Of a DNA stretch of 64,000 nucleotides, positions 24,828 through 33,415 are shown one piece after another (the stretch's first letter is position 1; the number at the start of each line of letters is the position of its first letter). Origin of the DNA: Bradyrhizobium algeriense (lineage in GTDB: Bacteria > Pseudomonadota > Alphaproteobacteria > Rhizobiales > Xanthobacteraceae). Made by a program: the position numbers and the translations under genes. Location of the stretch: positions 7,653,501 to 7,717,500 of the forward strand of contig NZ_JAZHRV010000001.1 in assembly GCF_036924595.1 (NCBI RefSeq), read 5' to 3'. The notes below the pieces were generated by a model that worked only from the letters and a program-made list of their open reading frames with translations, was not told the DNA's origin and searched no databases.

Positions 24828-26894
24828 CTACGTGGCGTTATCCGCCCAGCCGATCTTGTTTCTCAGGAATGTGTAGCCGAGTGCGATGAACCCGGCGCGT
24901 TCGCGGTTGTCCTTGCCGTAGCCGTGACCGCCCGCCGCCGGTTCGTAGAAATGGGCTTCGTATCCCATCGCTTGCAGCTTGGCCGCCATCTTGCGGGCGT
25001 GGCCGGGATGAACGCGGTCGTCGCGGCGCGTGGTGGCGATCAGGATCGGCGGGTAGTTCTGGCCCGGTGTTGCAGCGTGATAGGCGGAATAGGTCTTCAG
25101 CCACTCCCACTCCGCGGACTTGTCGGGATCGCCATATTCCGCGATCCAGCTCGCGCCCGCGAGCAGCTTCGTGTAGCGGCGCATGTCGATCAGGGGAATC
25201 GTGCAGAACAGCGCGCCAAATCTTTCGGGGTAGCGCACCAGCATGTTGGTGATCAGGATGCCGCCGTTCGATCCGCCTTCGGCGGCAATTCGATTGGCGC
25301 GCGTCACGCCGCGCTTGACGAGGTCGGCGGCAACAGCCGCGAAATCATCATGCGCCAGCCGCTTTCCGGCGTAACGGCCGGCATCGTGCCAGCGCGTACC
25401 GAACTCGCCGCCGCCGCGGATATTGGCCTGCACCGTGGTGCCGCCGCGCTCCAGCCAGAGCTTGCCGAGCGCGGAGTTGTAATATGGTTTCACCGCAGCG
25501 CCGAAGCCGCCATAGGCGCTCATATAGAGCGGTGCATCGCCGGTCTCGGTGGCGGGACCGGTCTGCACATAGGGAATGCGCTCGCCGTCCACCGAAATCG
25601 CCTCATGGCGGGTGACGATAAGTCCGTCGGCGGAGAAGGTCTCCGGCGCCCGCTTCAATACAGCGGGGCTGGCTGTGCCCTCGATCAGCAGCAGCGAAGG
25701 CGGCGTCACGGGATCCTGCACATTGGCGAGCAGGTCGCCGTTGCTCTCGGCTTCGTGACGGTCGAGACGCCAGACATCGACCACACCGATTTCGGGAAGC
25801 CCCCGTAGTTGCGCGCGCGCCCAGCCGCTTGCCGACGGCGTGCAGATTTCGAACACCGGGCGCAACTCGTCGAGAACAGACAAGATAAGTTTGCCGGCCG
25901 TCCAGAAAAAGCCTTGTAGCGCCCGCCGTGGCTCCGGCTCGAAAACGACGGTGAAGTTTCGCTCGCCCGCCAGAAAGGCCGAGAGCGAGATGCCGAGCAC
26001 GCTGTCCGGCGCGTGGGTCTTGCCGGCGATCGTCCAGGCGCTGCGCAGTTTCACGACCAGCCAGTCGCCATGCGCTTCCATCCAGATGTCGGTCGGCAGG
26101 TCGAGCTTTGTGCGCGGACCGGCCTCGGTGCCGAGCCAGAGATTAAGATTGAAGAAGTCGATCCGATCGATGAACCACATCCGCTGCGTTGGCCCGGTGT
26201 CGTCAACGCTGCAGTACGCGGCCATCCGGTCGGCCGGCACTTCGAACAGTACCGGCGCTCTTTCCACGGGCTCGCCGCGGCGCCACAGCCGGACCGTTCT
26301 CGCATAGCCGGAATTTGTCGCCATGCCCTCGCCCAGGGCGCTCGAAAGCAGCAGCGTGTCGGCGTTGACCCATTCGACGCCGCTCTTGGCTTCACGCAGG
26401 GTGAATCCGTTTGCGACGAAAGCTTTGGCATCCAGATCGAATTCCCGCAGCGTTACCGCGTCACTGCCTCCCCGCGAAAGGGCTGTTATCACGCGTGAGT
26501 TGCCCGGCAGCGGCTGCGTCCAGCTGAGCAGCCAATCCTTGCCTTCTTCAGTGGCGAGGCGGTCGATGTCCAGCAGCGTCTCCCAGCCTGGCTCCGCATT
26601 GCGAAAATCCGCAAGCGTCGTGCGCCGCCAGAGGCCGCGCGGATTTTTGGCATCCTTCCAGAGATTGTAGACGAGCGCGCCCTGGCGCGTGACATAGGGA
26701 ATGTTGTCGGTGCGATCATAGATCGCCGCAAGCGCATCGCGATCAGTCTCGAATGGTCGGCCGCCGAAGGTTTCCAGCGTCAGCCGGCTTTGCCGGTCGA
26801 CGAAATCAAGCGCGCGTTCGCCCTCGACTTCCTCGAGCCAGAGATAGGGATCATCGTCGGGCGCGGCGATGGTCGGCCTGTCGTCGATTGGCAT
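24828..26894 (-). CDS. Prolyl oligopeptidase family serine peptidase (S9)
   Basis: From the ATG at 26894 the product has 688 residues and no signal peptide. The N-terminal part (PDDDPYLWLEEVEGERAL) is the conserved S9A entry, followed by a seven-bladed propeller of about 330 residues. The C-terminal alpha/beta hydrolase has Ser542 in GGSNGG, an Asp near 625 in RRDDRVHPGH and His657 in GGHGYG. It would cut peptides after proline or act as a related oligopeptidase in the cytoplasm. Longer upstream in-frame starts give Arg/His-rich nonsense and are rejected. Confidence 0.9.
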   Translation of the reverse strand: MPIDDRPTIAAPDDDPYLWLEEVEGERALDFVDRQSRLTLETFGGRPFETDRDALAAIYDRTDNIPYVTRQGALVYNLWKDAKNPRGLWRRTTLADFRNAEPGWETLLDIDRLATEEGKDWLLSWTQPLPGNSRVITALSRGGSDAVTLREFDLDAKAFVANGFTLREAKSGVEWVNADTLLLSSALGEGMATNSGYARTVRLWRRGEPVERAPVLFEVPADRMAAYCSVDDTGPTQRMWFIDRIDFFNLNLWLGTEAGPRTKLDLPTDIWMEAHGDWLVVKLRSAWTIAGKTHAPDSVLGISLSAFLAGERNFTVVFEPEPRRALQGFFWTAGKLILSVLDELRPVFEICTPSASGWARAQLRGLPEIGVVDVWRLDRHEAESNGDLLANVQDPVTPPSLLLIEGTASPAVLKRAPETFSADGLIVTRHEAISVDGERIPYVQTGPATETGDAPLYMSAYGGFGAAVKPYYNSALGKLWLERGGTTVQANIRGGGEFGTRWHDAGRYAGKRLAHDDFAAVAADLVKRGVTRANRIAAEGGSNGGILITNMLVRYPERFGALFCTIPLIDMRRYTKLLAGASWIAEYGDPDKSAEWEWLKTYSAYHAATPGQNYPPILIATTRRDDRVHPGHARKMAAKLQAMGYEAHFYEPAAGGHGYGKDNRERAGFIALGYTFLRNKIGWADNAT

Positions 26895-27110
26895 GGCTTG
26901 AACTCCAGGAAATGCCGGTCGCTTGTACCGCAATAGGGCATGATCGGGCGACCCTCGATGTAGGCTGTTGCCGGTGTGCTGTCCAATGCGCGCGCTTCGC
27001 ATAGCGCGCGCCCGTTTGCGCCGGTTGATCGCGTCGCCCAGCGTCTTCATAGTGCCCGCAAATGAATCGATAAGGCTCCTCCCCGGGGCCCTGCCGGGGC
27101 GGAATTGCCG

Positions 27111-28358
27111 ATGTTGGATACCACCACAGCTACCGAAGAGATCGCCAATGACGCACGCGCACGCGGCAATGTGCTGCGGCTCGCCGCGGCGCAGGCGCTG
27201 ACCGGCGCCAATTCGGCGGTCATTTTCGCCACCGGCTCGATCGTCGGCGCGACGCTGGCGCCGGGCATCTCGTTCGCCACCGTTCCGCTCTCGATGTATG
27301 TGCTGGGGCTCGCCGCCGGCACGCTGCCGACCGGCGCGATCTCGCGCGCCTATGGCCGCCGCATGGCTTTCATCATCGGCACGTTCTGCGGCGTGCTGAC
27401 CGGCGCGCTTGCCGCCATCGCGGTCCTGTATGCCTCGTTCTGGCTGTTCTGCGGCGCGACGTTTCTCGGCGGTCTCTACGGCGCGGTCGCGCAGTCCTAT
27501 CGTTTTGCCGCCGCCGACGGCGCCAGCACAGCGTTCCGGCCCAAGGCCATGTCGTGGGTGATGGCGGGCGGCGTGTTCGCCGGTGTGCTCGGTCCGCAGC
27601 TCGTGCAATGGACCATGGATATCTGGCCGCCTTATCTGTTTGCGTTCAGCTTCGTGGTGCAGGCCTTCGTCGCGCTGGTGGCGATGGCGGTGCTGTGGGG
27701 TGTCGATGCGCCGAAGCCCGCGCCGGCGGATATGCACGGCGGCCGGCCGCTGTTCGAGATCGCGCGGCAGCCGCGCTTCATTGCAGCCGCGCTATGCGGG
27801 GTGATTGCGTACCCCATGATGAACCTCGTGATGACCTCTGCGCCGCTCGCCATGAAGATGTGCGGATTGACCGTCAGCGATTCCAATTTCGGCATTCAGT
27901 GGCACATCGTGGCGATGTACGGGCCGAGCTTCTTCACGGGCTCGCTGATCGCACGTTTCGGCGCGCCGAAAATCGTTGCGCTCGGTCTGCTGCTGGAGGC
28001 GGCCGCGGCGGGAATCGGCCTTGCCGGCATCACCGCCATGCATTTCTGGGCGACGCTGATCGTGCTCGGGGTGGGCTGGAACTTTGCCTTCATCGGGGCG
28101 TCGGCGCTGGTGCTGGAGACGCATCGGCCGCAGGAACGCAACAAGGTGCAGGCCTTCAACGATTTCCTGGTGTTCGGAATGATGGCGCTGGGCTCGTTCT
28201 CGTCCGGCCAGTTGCTGGCGCATTACGGCTGGTCGATGGTAAATATGGTGGTGTTCCCGCCGGTGCTGCTCGGCCTTGCAGTGCTGTCTCTGGCCTCGCT
28301 CGCCAAGCGTCGGGCGAGGCTGCAGGCGGTCAACGAAATTCTTGATCCGAGTATTTGA
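27111..28358 (+). CDS. MFS transporter
   Basis: The 415-residue, 12-helix carrier has an unusual helix 1 with ALTGANSAVIFATGSIVGATL, motif A as GAISRAYGRRMAF, and a long central loop with DMHGGRPLFEIARQPRF. It resembles YnfM/quinolone-type exporters only generally. A GC-rich hairpin (CCCCGG ... CCGGGG, 27081-27099) lies just upstream of the ATG and might affect translation. The next gene is on the same strand 26 bases away. Confidence 0.87.
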   Translation: MLDTTTATEEIANDARARGNVLRLAAAQALTGANSAVIFATGSIVGATLAPGISFATVPLSMYVLGLAAGTLPTGAISRAYGRRMAFIIGTFCGVLTGALAAIAVLYASFWLFCGATFLGGLYGAVAQSYRFAAADGASTAFRPKAMSWVMAGGVFAGVLGPQLVQWTMDIWPPYLFAFSFVVQAFVALVAMAVLWGVDAPKPAPADMHGGRPLFEIARQPRFIAAALCGVIAYPMMNLVMTSAPLAMKMCGLTVSDSNFGIQWHIVAMYGPSFFTGSLIARFGAPKIVALGLLLEAAAAGIGLAGITAMHFWATLIVLGVGWNFAFIGASALVLETHRPQERNKVQAFNDFLVFGMMALGSFSSGQLLAHYGWSMVNMVVFPPVLLGLAVLSLASLAKRRARLQAVNEILDPSI

Positions 28359-28384
28359 TTACTGCTGAAGCTGTAGGAGGCCCC

Positions 28385-28741
28385 ATGCCGACGCGCGCCC
28401 GTCTCGATGAGTTCATTGCAGCCGTCGTCTCCGGCGACCACGCCGGAGCGATCGAGCGTTTCTACACGGAAGATGCCAGCATGCAGGAGAACGCGGCGCC
28501 GCCGCGGGTCGGTCGCGACGTCCTGGTCGCGCATGAGCGCGCGGTGCTGGAGCGCGTCAAGAGCGTGACGTCGACTTGCGTTGCCTCGGTCGTCGAGGGC
28601 GATCGCGTCGCAATCAACTGGGTGTTCGAGTTCGTCTATCATTCCGGCAAGACCGGCCGGTTCGACGAGGTCGCGCTGCAGGAATGGCGCGGCGACAGGG
28701 TGTTTCGCGAACGGTTCTTCTACGACCCGTCGAAGCCCTAG
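28385..28741 (+). CDS. SnoaL/NTF2-like small protein
   Basis: The 118-residue product fits the NTF2-like cone fold: an initial helix pair (RARLDEFIAAVVSGDHAGAI), FYTEDASMQENAAPP, and final strands with VALQEWRGDRVFRERFFYDP. SnoaL-like proteins may be isomerases, hydrolases or binding modules. The ribosome site AGGAGG lies at 28375-28380. Co-transcription with the upstream MFS gene is likely. Confidence 0.82.
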   Translation: MPTRARLDEFIAAVVSGDHAGAIERFYTEDASMQENAAPPRVGRDVLVAHERAVLERVKSVTSTCVASVVEGDRVAINWVFEFVYHSGKTGRFDEVALQEWRGDRVFRERFFYDPSKP

Positions 28742-28860
28742 CTGCCACCTGCTGACAGTTCGGTGTCCGTCGAATTGATGGCCCTTGCAGCCTTGTTTGC
28801 TGTTGCCGACATGTGCCGGGCAAGCACGGAAATGACGCGACAGCAACGAAGAGGCCTCTA

Positions 28861-30090
28861 TTGGACGCTCTCAACTACACCCCTCGCGACGAAACCTCGA
28901 TCCGCTACGACGGCTGGCGCATCGTCGTCGTCTGTTTCCTGCTGGCGACCTTCGGCTGGGCGTTCGGCTTCTATGGCCAGAGCGTCTATGTCGCCGAGTT
29001 GCAGCGGTTGCACGGCTGGCCGGCGTCGCTGATCTCGTCGGGTACGACGTTCTTCTATCTGTCGGGCGCGGCGCTGGTCGCCTTTGTCAGCGAGGCGATC
29101 AAGGGGTTCGGCCCCCGGAATTGCATGATCGCGGGCATCTGCACCATGGCTTTGGCCGCGATCTCGATCGGCCAGGTACGCGAGCCCTGGCAGCTCTATC
29201 TCGCCAACGCCGTGCTCGCCTTCGGCTGGGCCGGCACCAGCCTCGGCATGATCACCAACACGCTCGGCCTCTGGTTCGACAAAAAGCGCGGCATGGCGAT
29301 CAGCCTGGCGCTGAACGGCGCGAGCTTTGGCGGCATTGTCGGTGTGCCCTTGATGGTCATGGCGATCGGCTATTTCGGCTTCGCCGGCGCGATGACCGCC
29401 TCGGCCGCGGCGATGGTTATCGTGATGATTCCGGTGATCCTGCTGGCCGTCGGACGGCCGCCGGCTCATTCGGGCGCGGGCGCGATCGACGCTGCCGACA
29501 CGCCGTCGCCGACGCAAATTCGCGCACGGGCGTTCCGCGATGTCGGCTTCCTCTCGGTGTCAGCGGCGTTCGCGCTGGTGCTGTTCGCGCAGGTCGGCTT
29601 CATCGTGCATCTGATCGCGTTTCTGGATTCGGTGATCGGGCGGCAGCAGGCGGCAGTTGCGATGGCGCTGTTGACGGCGATGGCGGTGGTCGGCCGCGTG
29701 CTGTTTTCCTTCGTGATCGACCGGATGAACCAGCGGCTGGCGTCCTCGCTCTCCTTTGTCAGCCAGGCGGTCGCGCTCGTCATCGTCATCAACGTGCATC
29801 ATGATTACGCGCTGATCGCAGCCTGCGCGCTGTTCGGGTTTTCGGTCGGCAATCTGATCACGCTGCCGGCGCTGATCGTGCAGCGCGAATTCGACCCGCG
29901 TTCGTTCGGCGTGCTGGTCAGTTTGATCACGGCGATCAACCAGATCACCTACGCGTTCGGCCCCGGCGCGGTCGGCCTGCTGCGCGATCTCTCGGGAAGC
30001 TATACGCTGCCGTTCTACGGCTGCATCGCGGTGGAGCTGACGGCGGCCGTGCTGGTCATGATTCGGGGACACGCAAAGACCTCATCCTGA
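28861..30090 (+). CDS. MFS transporter
   Basis: The carrier has about 12 helices and 409 residues when read from the TTG at 28861 (AAGAGG seven bases ahead); a GTG at 28813 would add 16 residues. The N-terminal part DGWRIVVVCFLLATFGWAFGF and the SGTTFFYLSGAALVAF helix match the monocarboxylate/oxalate-type MFS branch. A central loop carries GAIDAADTPSPTQIRARAF. It is convergent with the MerR gene, whose stop overlaps its own by nine bases. Confidence 0.85.
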   Translation: MDALNYTPRDETSIRYDGWRIVVVCFLLATFGWAFGFYGQSVYVAELQRLHGWPASLISSGTTFFYLSGAALVAFVSEAIKGFGPRNCMIAGICTMALAAISIGQVREPWQLYLANAVLAFGWAGTSLGMITNTLGLWFDKKRGMAISLALNGASFGGIVGVPLMVMAIGYFGFAGAMTASAAAMVIVMIPVILLAVGRPPAHSGAGAIDAADTPSPTQIRARAFRDVGFLSVSAAFALVLFAQVGFIVHLIAFLDSVIGRQQAAVAMALLTAMAVVGRVLFSFVIDRMNQRLASSLSFVSQAVALVIVINVHHDYALIAACALFGFSVGNLITLPALIVQREFDPRSFGVLVSLITAINQITYAFGPGAVGLLRDLSGSYTLPFYGCIAVELTAAVLVMIRGHAKTSS

Positions 30091-30537
30091 GGAGCGGCGC
30101 TTAAGGCGCGTCTCGAAGGGTGGCTCCCGCGTCCTTCGGCCTATTGCGCCGGAGGCGGCGGCTCGCAGCATGCGGCGGAAAGTGGGGCATTCCATGTGGG
30201 TCCGCGCGGGGCAGGCAGCGGCGTGACGCAGGCCGTCGCGCATGGCGCTTAGCCTGCGGATATTTCTGTCAATCTCGTCCGCCTTGGCCGCAAGCATCCG
30301 CCGCTCGATGCGTGGCCGTCCGTCCGGCGCGAACATCAGCGCGATCTCGTCGAGCGAAAACCCGGCGGCGCGCCCGAGCGCAATCAGCGCGAGCTGTTCC
30401 AGTACCCCGGCATCGAACAGACGGCGCAGACCCCGCCTGCCGATGGAGGCGATCAGCCCCTTCTCCTCATAGTACCGCAGCGTCGATGCAGGAACGCCGG
30501 ACCGCTGTGCCACCTCAGCTATGTCCATATATTTCAT
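30082..30537 (-). CDS. MerR-family transcriptional regulator
   Basis: The 151-residue regulator has an N-terminal winged helix-turn-helix (MDIAEVAQRSGVPASTLRYY, EEKGLIASIGRRG), a dimerisation helix around 70-110 and two cysteines (HAAACPARTHMECPTF) seven residues apart that could bind metal or sense thiols. It is divergent from the methyltransferase gene, and a 14-bp palindrome lies between them. It probably controls that unit. It lacks the four-cysteine cluster of redox SoxR proteins. Confidence 0.88.
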   Translation of the reverse strand: MKYMDIAEVAQRSGVPASTLRYYEEKGLIASIGRRGLRRLFDAGVLEQLALIALGRAAGFSLDEIALMFAPDGRPRIERRMLAAKADEIDRNIRRLSAMRDGLRHAAACPARTHMECPTFRRMLRAAASGAIGRRTREPPFETRLKRRSSG

Positions 30538-30540
30538 CTC

Positions 30541-30571
30541 TTGACCTCAAGTCGACTTGAACTGGCAGAGT
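30541..30571 (+). promoter_or_regulatory. MerR-type promoter: 19-bp spacer with palindrome
   Basis: TTGACC (30541-30546) and CAGAGT (30566-30571) are separated by 19 bases, the over-long spacing that MerR proteins correct. The perfect palindrome TCAAGTCGACTTGA (30547-30560) lies in that spacer. The motif closely resembles the operator of the enteric redox SoxR (CCTCAAGT plus complement). It reads towards the methyltransferase. Confidence 0.7.
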
Positions 30572-30611
30572 GCAGCCTTCGGCGTCTCAAGGCAAGAAAA
30601 AGGAGACCATC

Positions 30612-31487
30612 ATGGATACCGCCCATCAGACCGATGTCGAGCAGACGGCGCTTTGGAACGGCCCGGCTGGACGCGCGTGGGTCGAGACGCAGGATCTGCT
30701 CGACCAGATGTTCAAACCGTTCGAGAATCTTCTCCTCGGAACGGCTCCCGCCGGACCCGCAGGTTGCGTGCTCGACGTCGGTTGCGGCACGGGCGGCACG
30801 ACGCTCGCCATCGCGCGGGCGCTCGGAGGTAAGGGCGCGTGCGTCGGCGTCGACATTTCAGAGCCTATGATTGCGGCTGCCCGGATTCGCGCCGAACGGC
30901 AAAGCGCGCCGGCAAGCTTCATGCGCGCCGACGCGCAGCGCCACCCGTTCGAACCAGCAAGCTTCGACCTGATTACTTCGCGCCTTGGCGTGATGTTCTT
31001 CGACGATCCTGTCCGGGCGTTTGCGAACTTGCGGCGTGCCGCAAAGGATGGCGCCGAACTCCGGTTTATCGCCTGGCGGAGTGCTGCGGAAAATCCGTTC
31101 ATGACCACAGCCGAGCGCGCCGCGGCACCACTGCTGCCAAACCTTCCCGCCCGCCGGCCGGACGCGCCGGGGCAATTCGCCTTCGCGGACCGGCACCGGG
31201 TCTGCACCATCCTCGAGGAGAGCGGCTGGACCGATATCGATATTCGGCCGATCGATGTTGACTGCACGCTGCCCGAGAAGGAGTTGGTCCGTTACCTGAC
31301 CCGGCTCGGCCCTGTGGGCCTGATCCTTCAGGAGACGGACGACCAGACCCGCGCGCAAGTCATCGAAACGGTTCGCCCCGCCTTTGATTCCTACGTGCGC
31401 GGAACGGACGTCCGGTTTACCGCCGCCTGCTGGATGGTCGGTGCCCGAGCGCCGTCAGTTGCATCGAGGGTCACCGCGCGTGGCTGA
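30612..31487 (+). CDS. Class I SAM-dependent methyltransferase
   Basis: The 291-residue enzyme has the motif VLDVGCGTGGTTLAIA for SAM binding, followed by VGVDISEPMIAAAR and the post-strand-4 ITSRLGVMFFDDP. AGGAGA lies eight bases ahead of the ATG. The C-terminal part (WMVGARAPS) is typical for ubiquinone/menaquinone-like methyltransferases acting on small molecules. It follows the MerR-type promoter, so it may respond to a toxic compound. The gene ends inside the next gene. Confidence 0.85.
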   Translation: MDTAHQTDVEQTALWNGPAGRAWVETQDLLDQMFKPFENLLLGTAPAGPAGCVLDVGCGTGGTTLAIARALGGKGACVGVDISEPMIAAARIRAERQSAPASFMRADAQRHPFEPASFDLITSRLGVMFFDDPVRAFANLRRAAKDGAELRFIAWRSAAENPFMTTAERAAAPLLPNLPARRPDAPGQFAFADRHRVCTILEESGWTDIDIRPIDVDCTLPEKELVRYLTRLGPVGLILQETDDQTRAQVIETVRPAFDSYVRGTDVRFTAACWMVGARAPSVASRVTARG

Positions 31488-31992
31488 GGCGGCGGACTAT
31501 CTCGCGTGCATTGTTCTGATCGGGATCGGCGCGACGGCGGTGATGGACTTGTGGTCCATCGCCCGAAAATGGCTGTTCGGCGTTCCTGCGCTGGACTATG
31601 CCTTGGTCGGTCGATGGCTCGGCCATCTGGCGCGTGGGCGCCTTCGTCATGATCGGATTGCTGCTTCGCCGCCAGTGTGGGGTGAGCGCCTGATCGGGTG
31701 GACCGCGCATTATCTGATCGGTATCGCGTTCGCGGCCGTGCTGCTGGCGATCTGGGGTCTCGACTGGGTTCGCCACCCGACGATCGGCCCCGCACTGATC
31801 GTCGGAATTGGCAGCGTGGCGGCGCCCTTTCTGTTGATGCAGCCGGGAATGGGCGCCGGCATTGCGGCCAGCCGCACGCCGCGTCCCGTTGCCGCCCGGC
31901 TCCACAGCCTGACGACGCACGGAATTTTCGGCGTTGGCCTCTATGCAGCGGGCTGGCTTACAAGTCTGTTGAACGCGTTTCTACAGCGCTAA
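31480..31992 (+). CDS. DUF2938 membrane protein
   Basis: From the GTG at 31480 the product has 170 residues with about four hydrophobic segments. Conserved pieces such as GIGATAVMDLWSIARKWLFG, a mid-section GWTAHYLIGIAFA and MQPGMGAGIAASRTPRP identify the DUF2938 family, which is uncharacterised. It overlaps the methyltransferase stop by eight bases and is therefore part of the same MerR-controlled operon. Confidence 0.8.
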   Translation: MAEAADYLACIVLIGIGATAVMDLWSIARKWLFGVPALDYALVGRWLGHLARGRLRHDRIAASPPVWGERLIGWTAHYLIGIAFAAVLLAIWGLDWVRHPTIGPALIVGIGSVAAPFLLMQPGMGAGIAASRTPRPVAARLHSLTTHGIFGVGLYAAGWLTSLLNAFLQR

Positions 31993-32038
31993 CAACACAA
32001 GGCGCGGTTCACTCGCTCGAGTTACGATGAATACGTGG

Positions 32039-32533
32039 CTACGTTTCCCGCTGCCTGAGCAAATCCTCCAGATCCAGCCGTTTCGTGCACATCGCGAGCG
32101 AGCCGTCCGGCGCGCGAGGCCAGTCCTCCTGCGGCCGGTCGCGGTAGAGCTCGACGCCGTTCTGGTCGGGATCGCGCAAATACAGCGCCTCGCTGACGCC
32201 GTGGTCGCTGGCACCATCAAGCTCGATGCCGGCCTGGATCACGCGATACAGCGCATCCGCCAGCGCCGGGCGCGTCGGATAGAGAATGGCGGTGTGAAAC
32301 AGCCCGGTGGTGCCCGGCGGCGGCGGATGGCCGCCTTTGCTTTCCCAGGTGTTGAGCCCGATGTGATGATGATAGCCGCCCGCCGAAATGAACGCCGCGC
32401 CCGAGCCCATCCGCTGCATCACCTCGAAGCCGAGCACGCCGCAATAGAAGCCGAGCGCACGCTCGAGATCGGCGACCTTGAGATGGACATGCCCGATCCG
32501 GGTGCCGGCGATGATGGGTGGGTTCTGGGGCAT
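32039..32533 (-). CDS. VOC-family protein (extradiol dioxygenase/glyoxalase-like)
   Basis: The 164-residue product is a single vicinal-oxygen-chelate module pair. The metal ligands are probably His of RIGHVHLKV, His of HHIGLNTW and Glu of NGVELYRD, which is the 2-His-1-carboxylate set of the extradiol branch. The family includes catechol 2,3-dioxygenase-like and lactoylglutathione lyase-like enzymes; the substrate is not predictable. A family B repeat follows about 25 bases upstream of its start. Confidence 0.85.
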   Translation of the reverse strand: MPQNPPIIAGTRIGHVHLKVADLERALGFYCGVLGFEVMQRMGSGAAFISAGGYHHHIGLNTWESKGGHPPPPGTTGLFHTAILYPTRPALADALYRVIQAGIELDGASDHGVSEALYLRDPDQNGVELYRDRPQEDWPRAPDGSLAMCTKRLDLEDLLRQRET

Positions 32534-32558
32534 GGTGTCTCCGCTCGCGATTCTTGAA

Positions 32559-32704
32559 CCTCGCCCCGCTTGCGGGGAGAGGTCGGACTTTACGCGAAGC
32601 GGAAAGTCCGGGTGAGGGGGTACCGGTCTATCGTCAGGTCACAATTCGCGGAGGGAGCCCCTCACCCCGACCCTCTCCCCGCAAGAGCGGGGAGAGGGGG
32701 AGGA
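32559..32704. repeat. Dispersed palindromic repeat, family B, copy 1
   Basis: The element begins CCTCGCCCCGCTTGCGGGGA and has an inner GGTGAGGGGG with matching CCCCTCACCCC, then CCCTCTCCCCGCAAGAGCGG. It can fold as nested hairpins. Other copies are at 44428-44610 and, inside a coding gene, at 56822-56949. Confidence 0.88.
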
Positions 32705-32710
32705 GAGAGC

Positions 32711-33256
32711 TCACGCAAGATCCGATATCTCGCCTTCCGGCAGCCCGAACTCAAACGTGTTCAGCGTCATCGACACCATGGTGTAATAGCCGCATAGCCC
32801 GATCACTTCGACAATCCCGCGTTCGCCAAGCACCTCCACCGCCTCATCGTACAGCGGCTTCGAGACACCTTTGCCCTCATGCAGCGATTTGGCGAGGTCG
32901 TAGATAATCTGGCCCTTGGGGTCGTCGAAGGTCGGCGTGCGGCGGTCGCGGATATCCTCGATGATCTTCGGGTCCATGCCGCCCTTCAGCGCCAGGCGCT
33001 TGTGCGCGTACCATTCGTAGTGCGAGGTCCAGTGCCGCGCGGTGACGAGGATCGCGATCTCGGAAAGCTTTGCGGGAAAGATCGTGTTGAAACGGAGTTG
33101 TTCGCCGAGCCGCGTGGCGTGCCGCGCCATGTCCGGGCTGTTGAGCCAGGCCATCATCGGCGCCGGCGGGGCGCCGCGCTTGCCGGATACTGCTTCGTCG
33201 TAGGTTTCTTTTTGTTCGGCGCTCATTTCGCCAGGCGAAAGCAACTTCAACCGCAT
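32711..33256 (-). CDS. Carboxymuconolactone decarboxylase family protein
   Basis: From the ATG at 33256 the 181-residue helical protein has the AhpD/CMD fold. LKLLSPGEMSAEQKETYDE leads into PMMAWLNSPDMARHATRLGE, then ILVTARHWTSHYEWYAHKR, where the family carries its active His/Glu pair. It lacks the CxxC of peroxidase-type AhpD and keeps only one Cys (IGLCGYY), so it is probably closer to decarboxylase or unknown-function members. It is divergent from an acyl-CoA dehydrogenase gene. Confidence 0.85.
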   Translation of the reverse strand: MRLKLLSPGEMSAEQKETYDEAVSGKRGAPPAPMMAWLNSPDMARHATRLGEQLRFNTIFPAKLSEIAILVTARHWTSHYEWYAHKRLALKGGMDPKIIEDIRDRRTPTFDDPKGQIIYDLAKSLHEGKGVSKPLYDEAVEVLGERGIVEVIGLCGYYTMVSMTLNTFEFGLPEGEISDLA

Positions 33257-33415
33257 GCCCGTTTCCTCTTGTTTTTCAATCGGTACGGCTTTGCGCATAC
33301 ACCCGATCGGGCATCATGACCACCGTCGGCGCGGCATGGGCTGACGTCAGACATATATTGAATTCCGCAACGCGAGGGCTAAGGTCACCTCAACATCCCA
33401 CATGGAAACGCCGAC

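Noticed and set aside
26895..27737. Upstream extension of the prolyl oligopeptidase frame to 27737
   Set aside because: The added 281 residues are Arg/His/Gln-rich and overlap the start of the divergent MFS gene; the ATG at 26894 fits the conserved S9 N-terminus.
30541..30571. Assigning the MerR regulator as a redox SoxR because of its operator
   Set aside because: The protein lacks the C-terminal four-cysteine iron-sulfur cluster; only the DNA site resembles that of SoxR.
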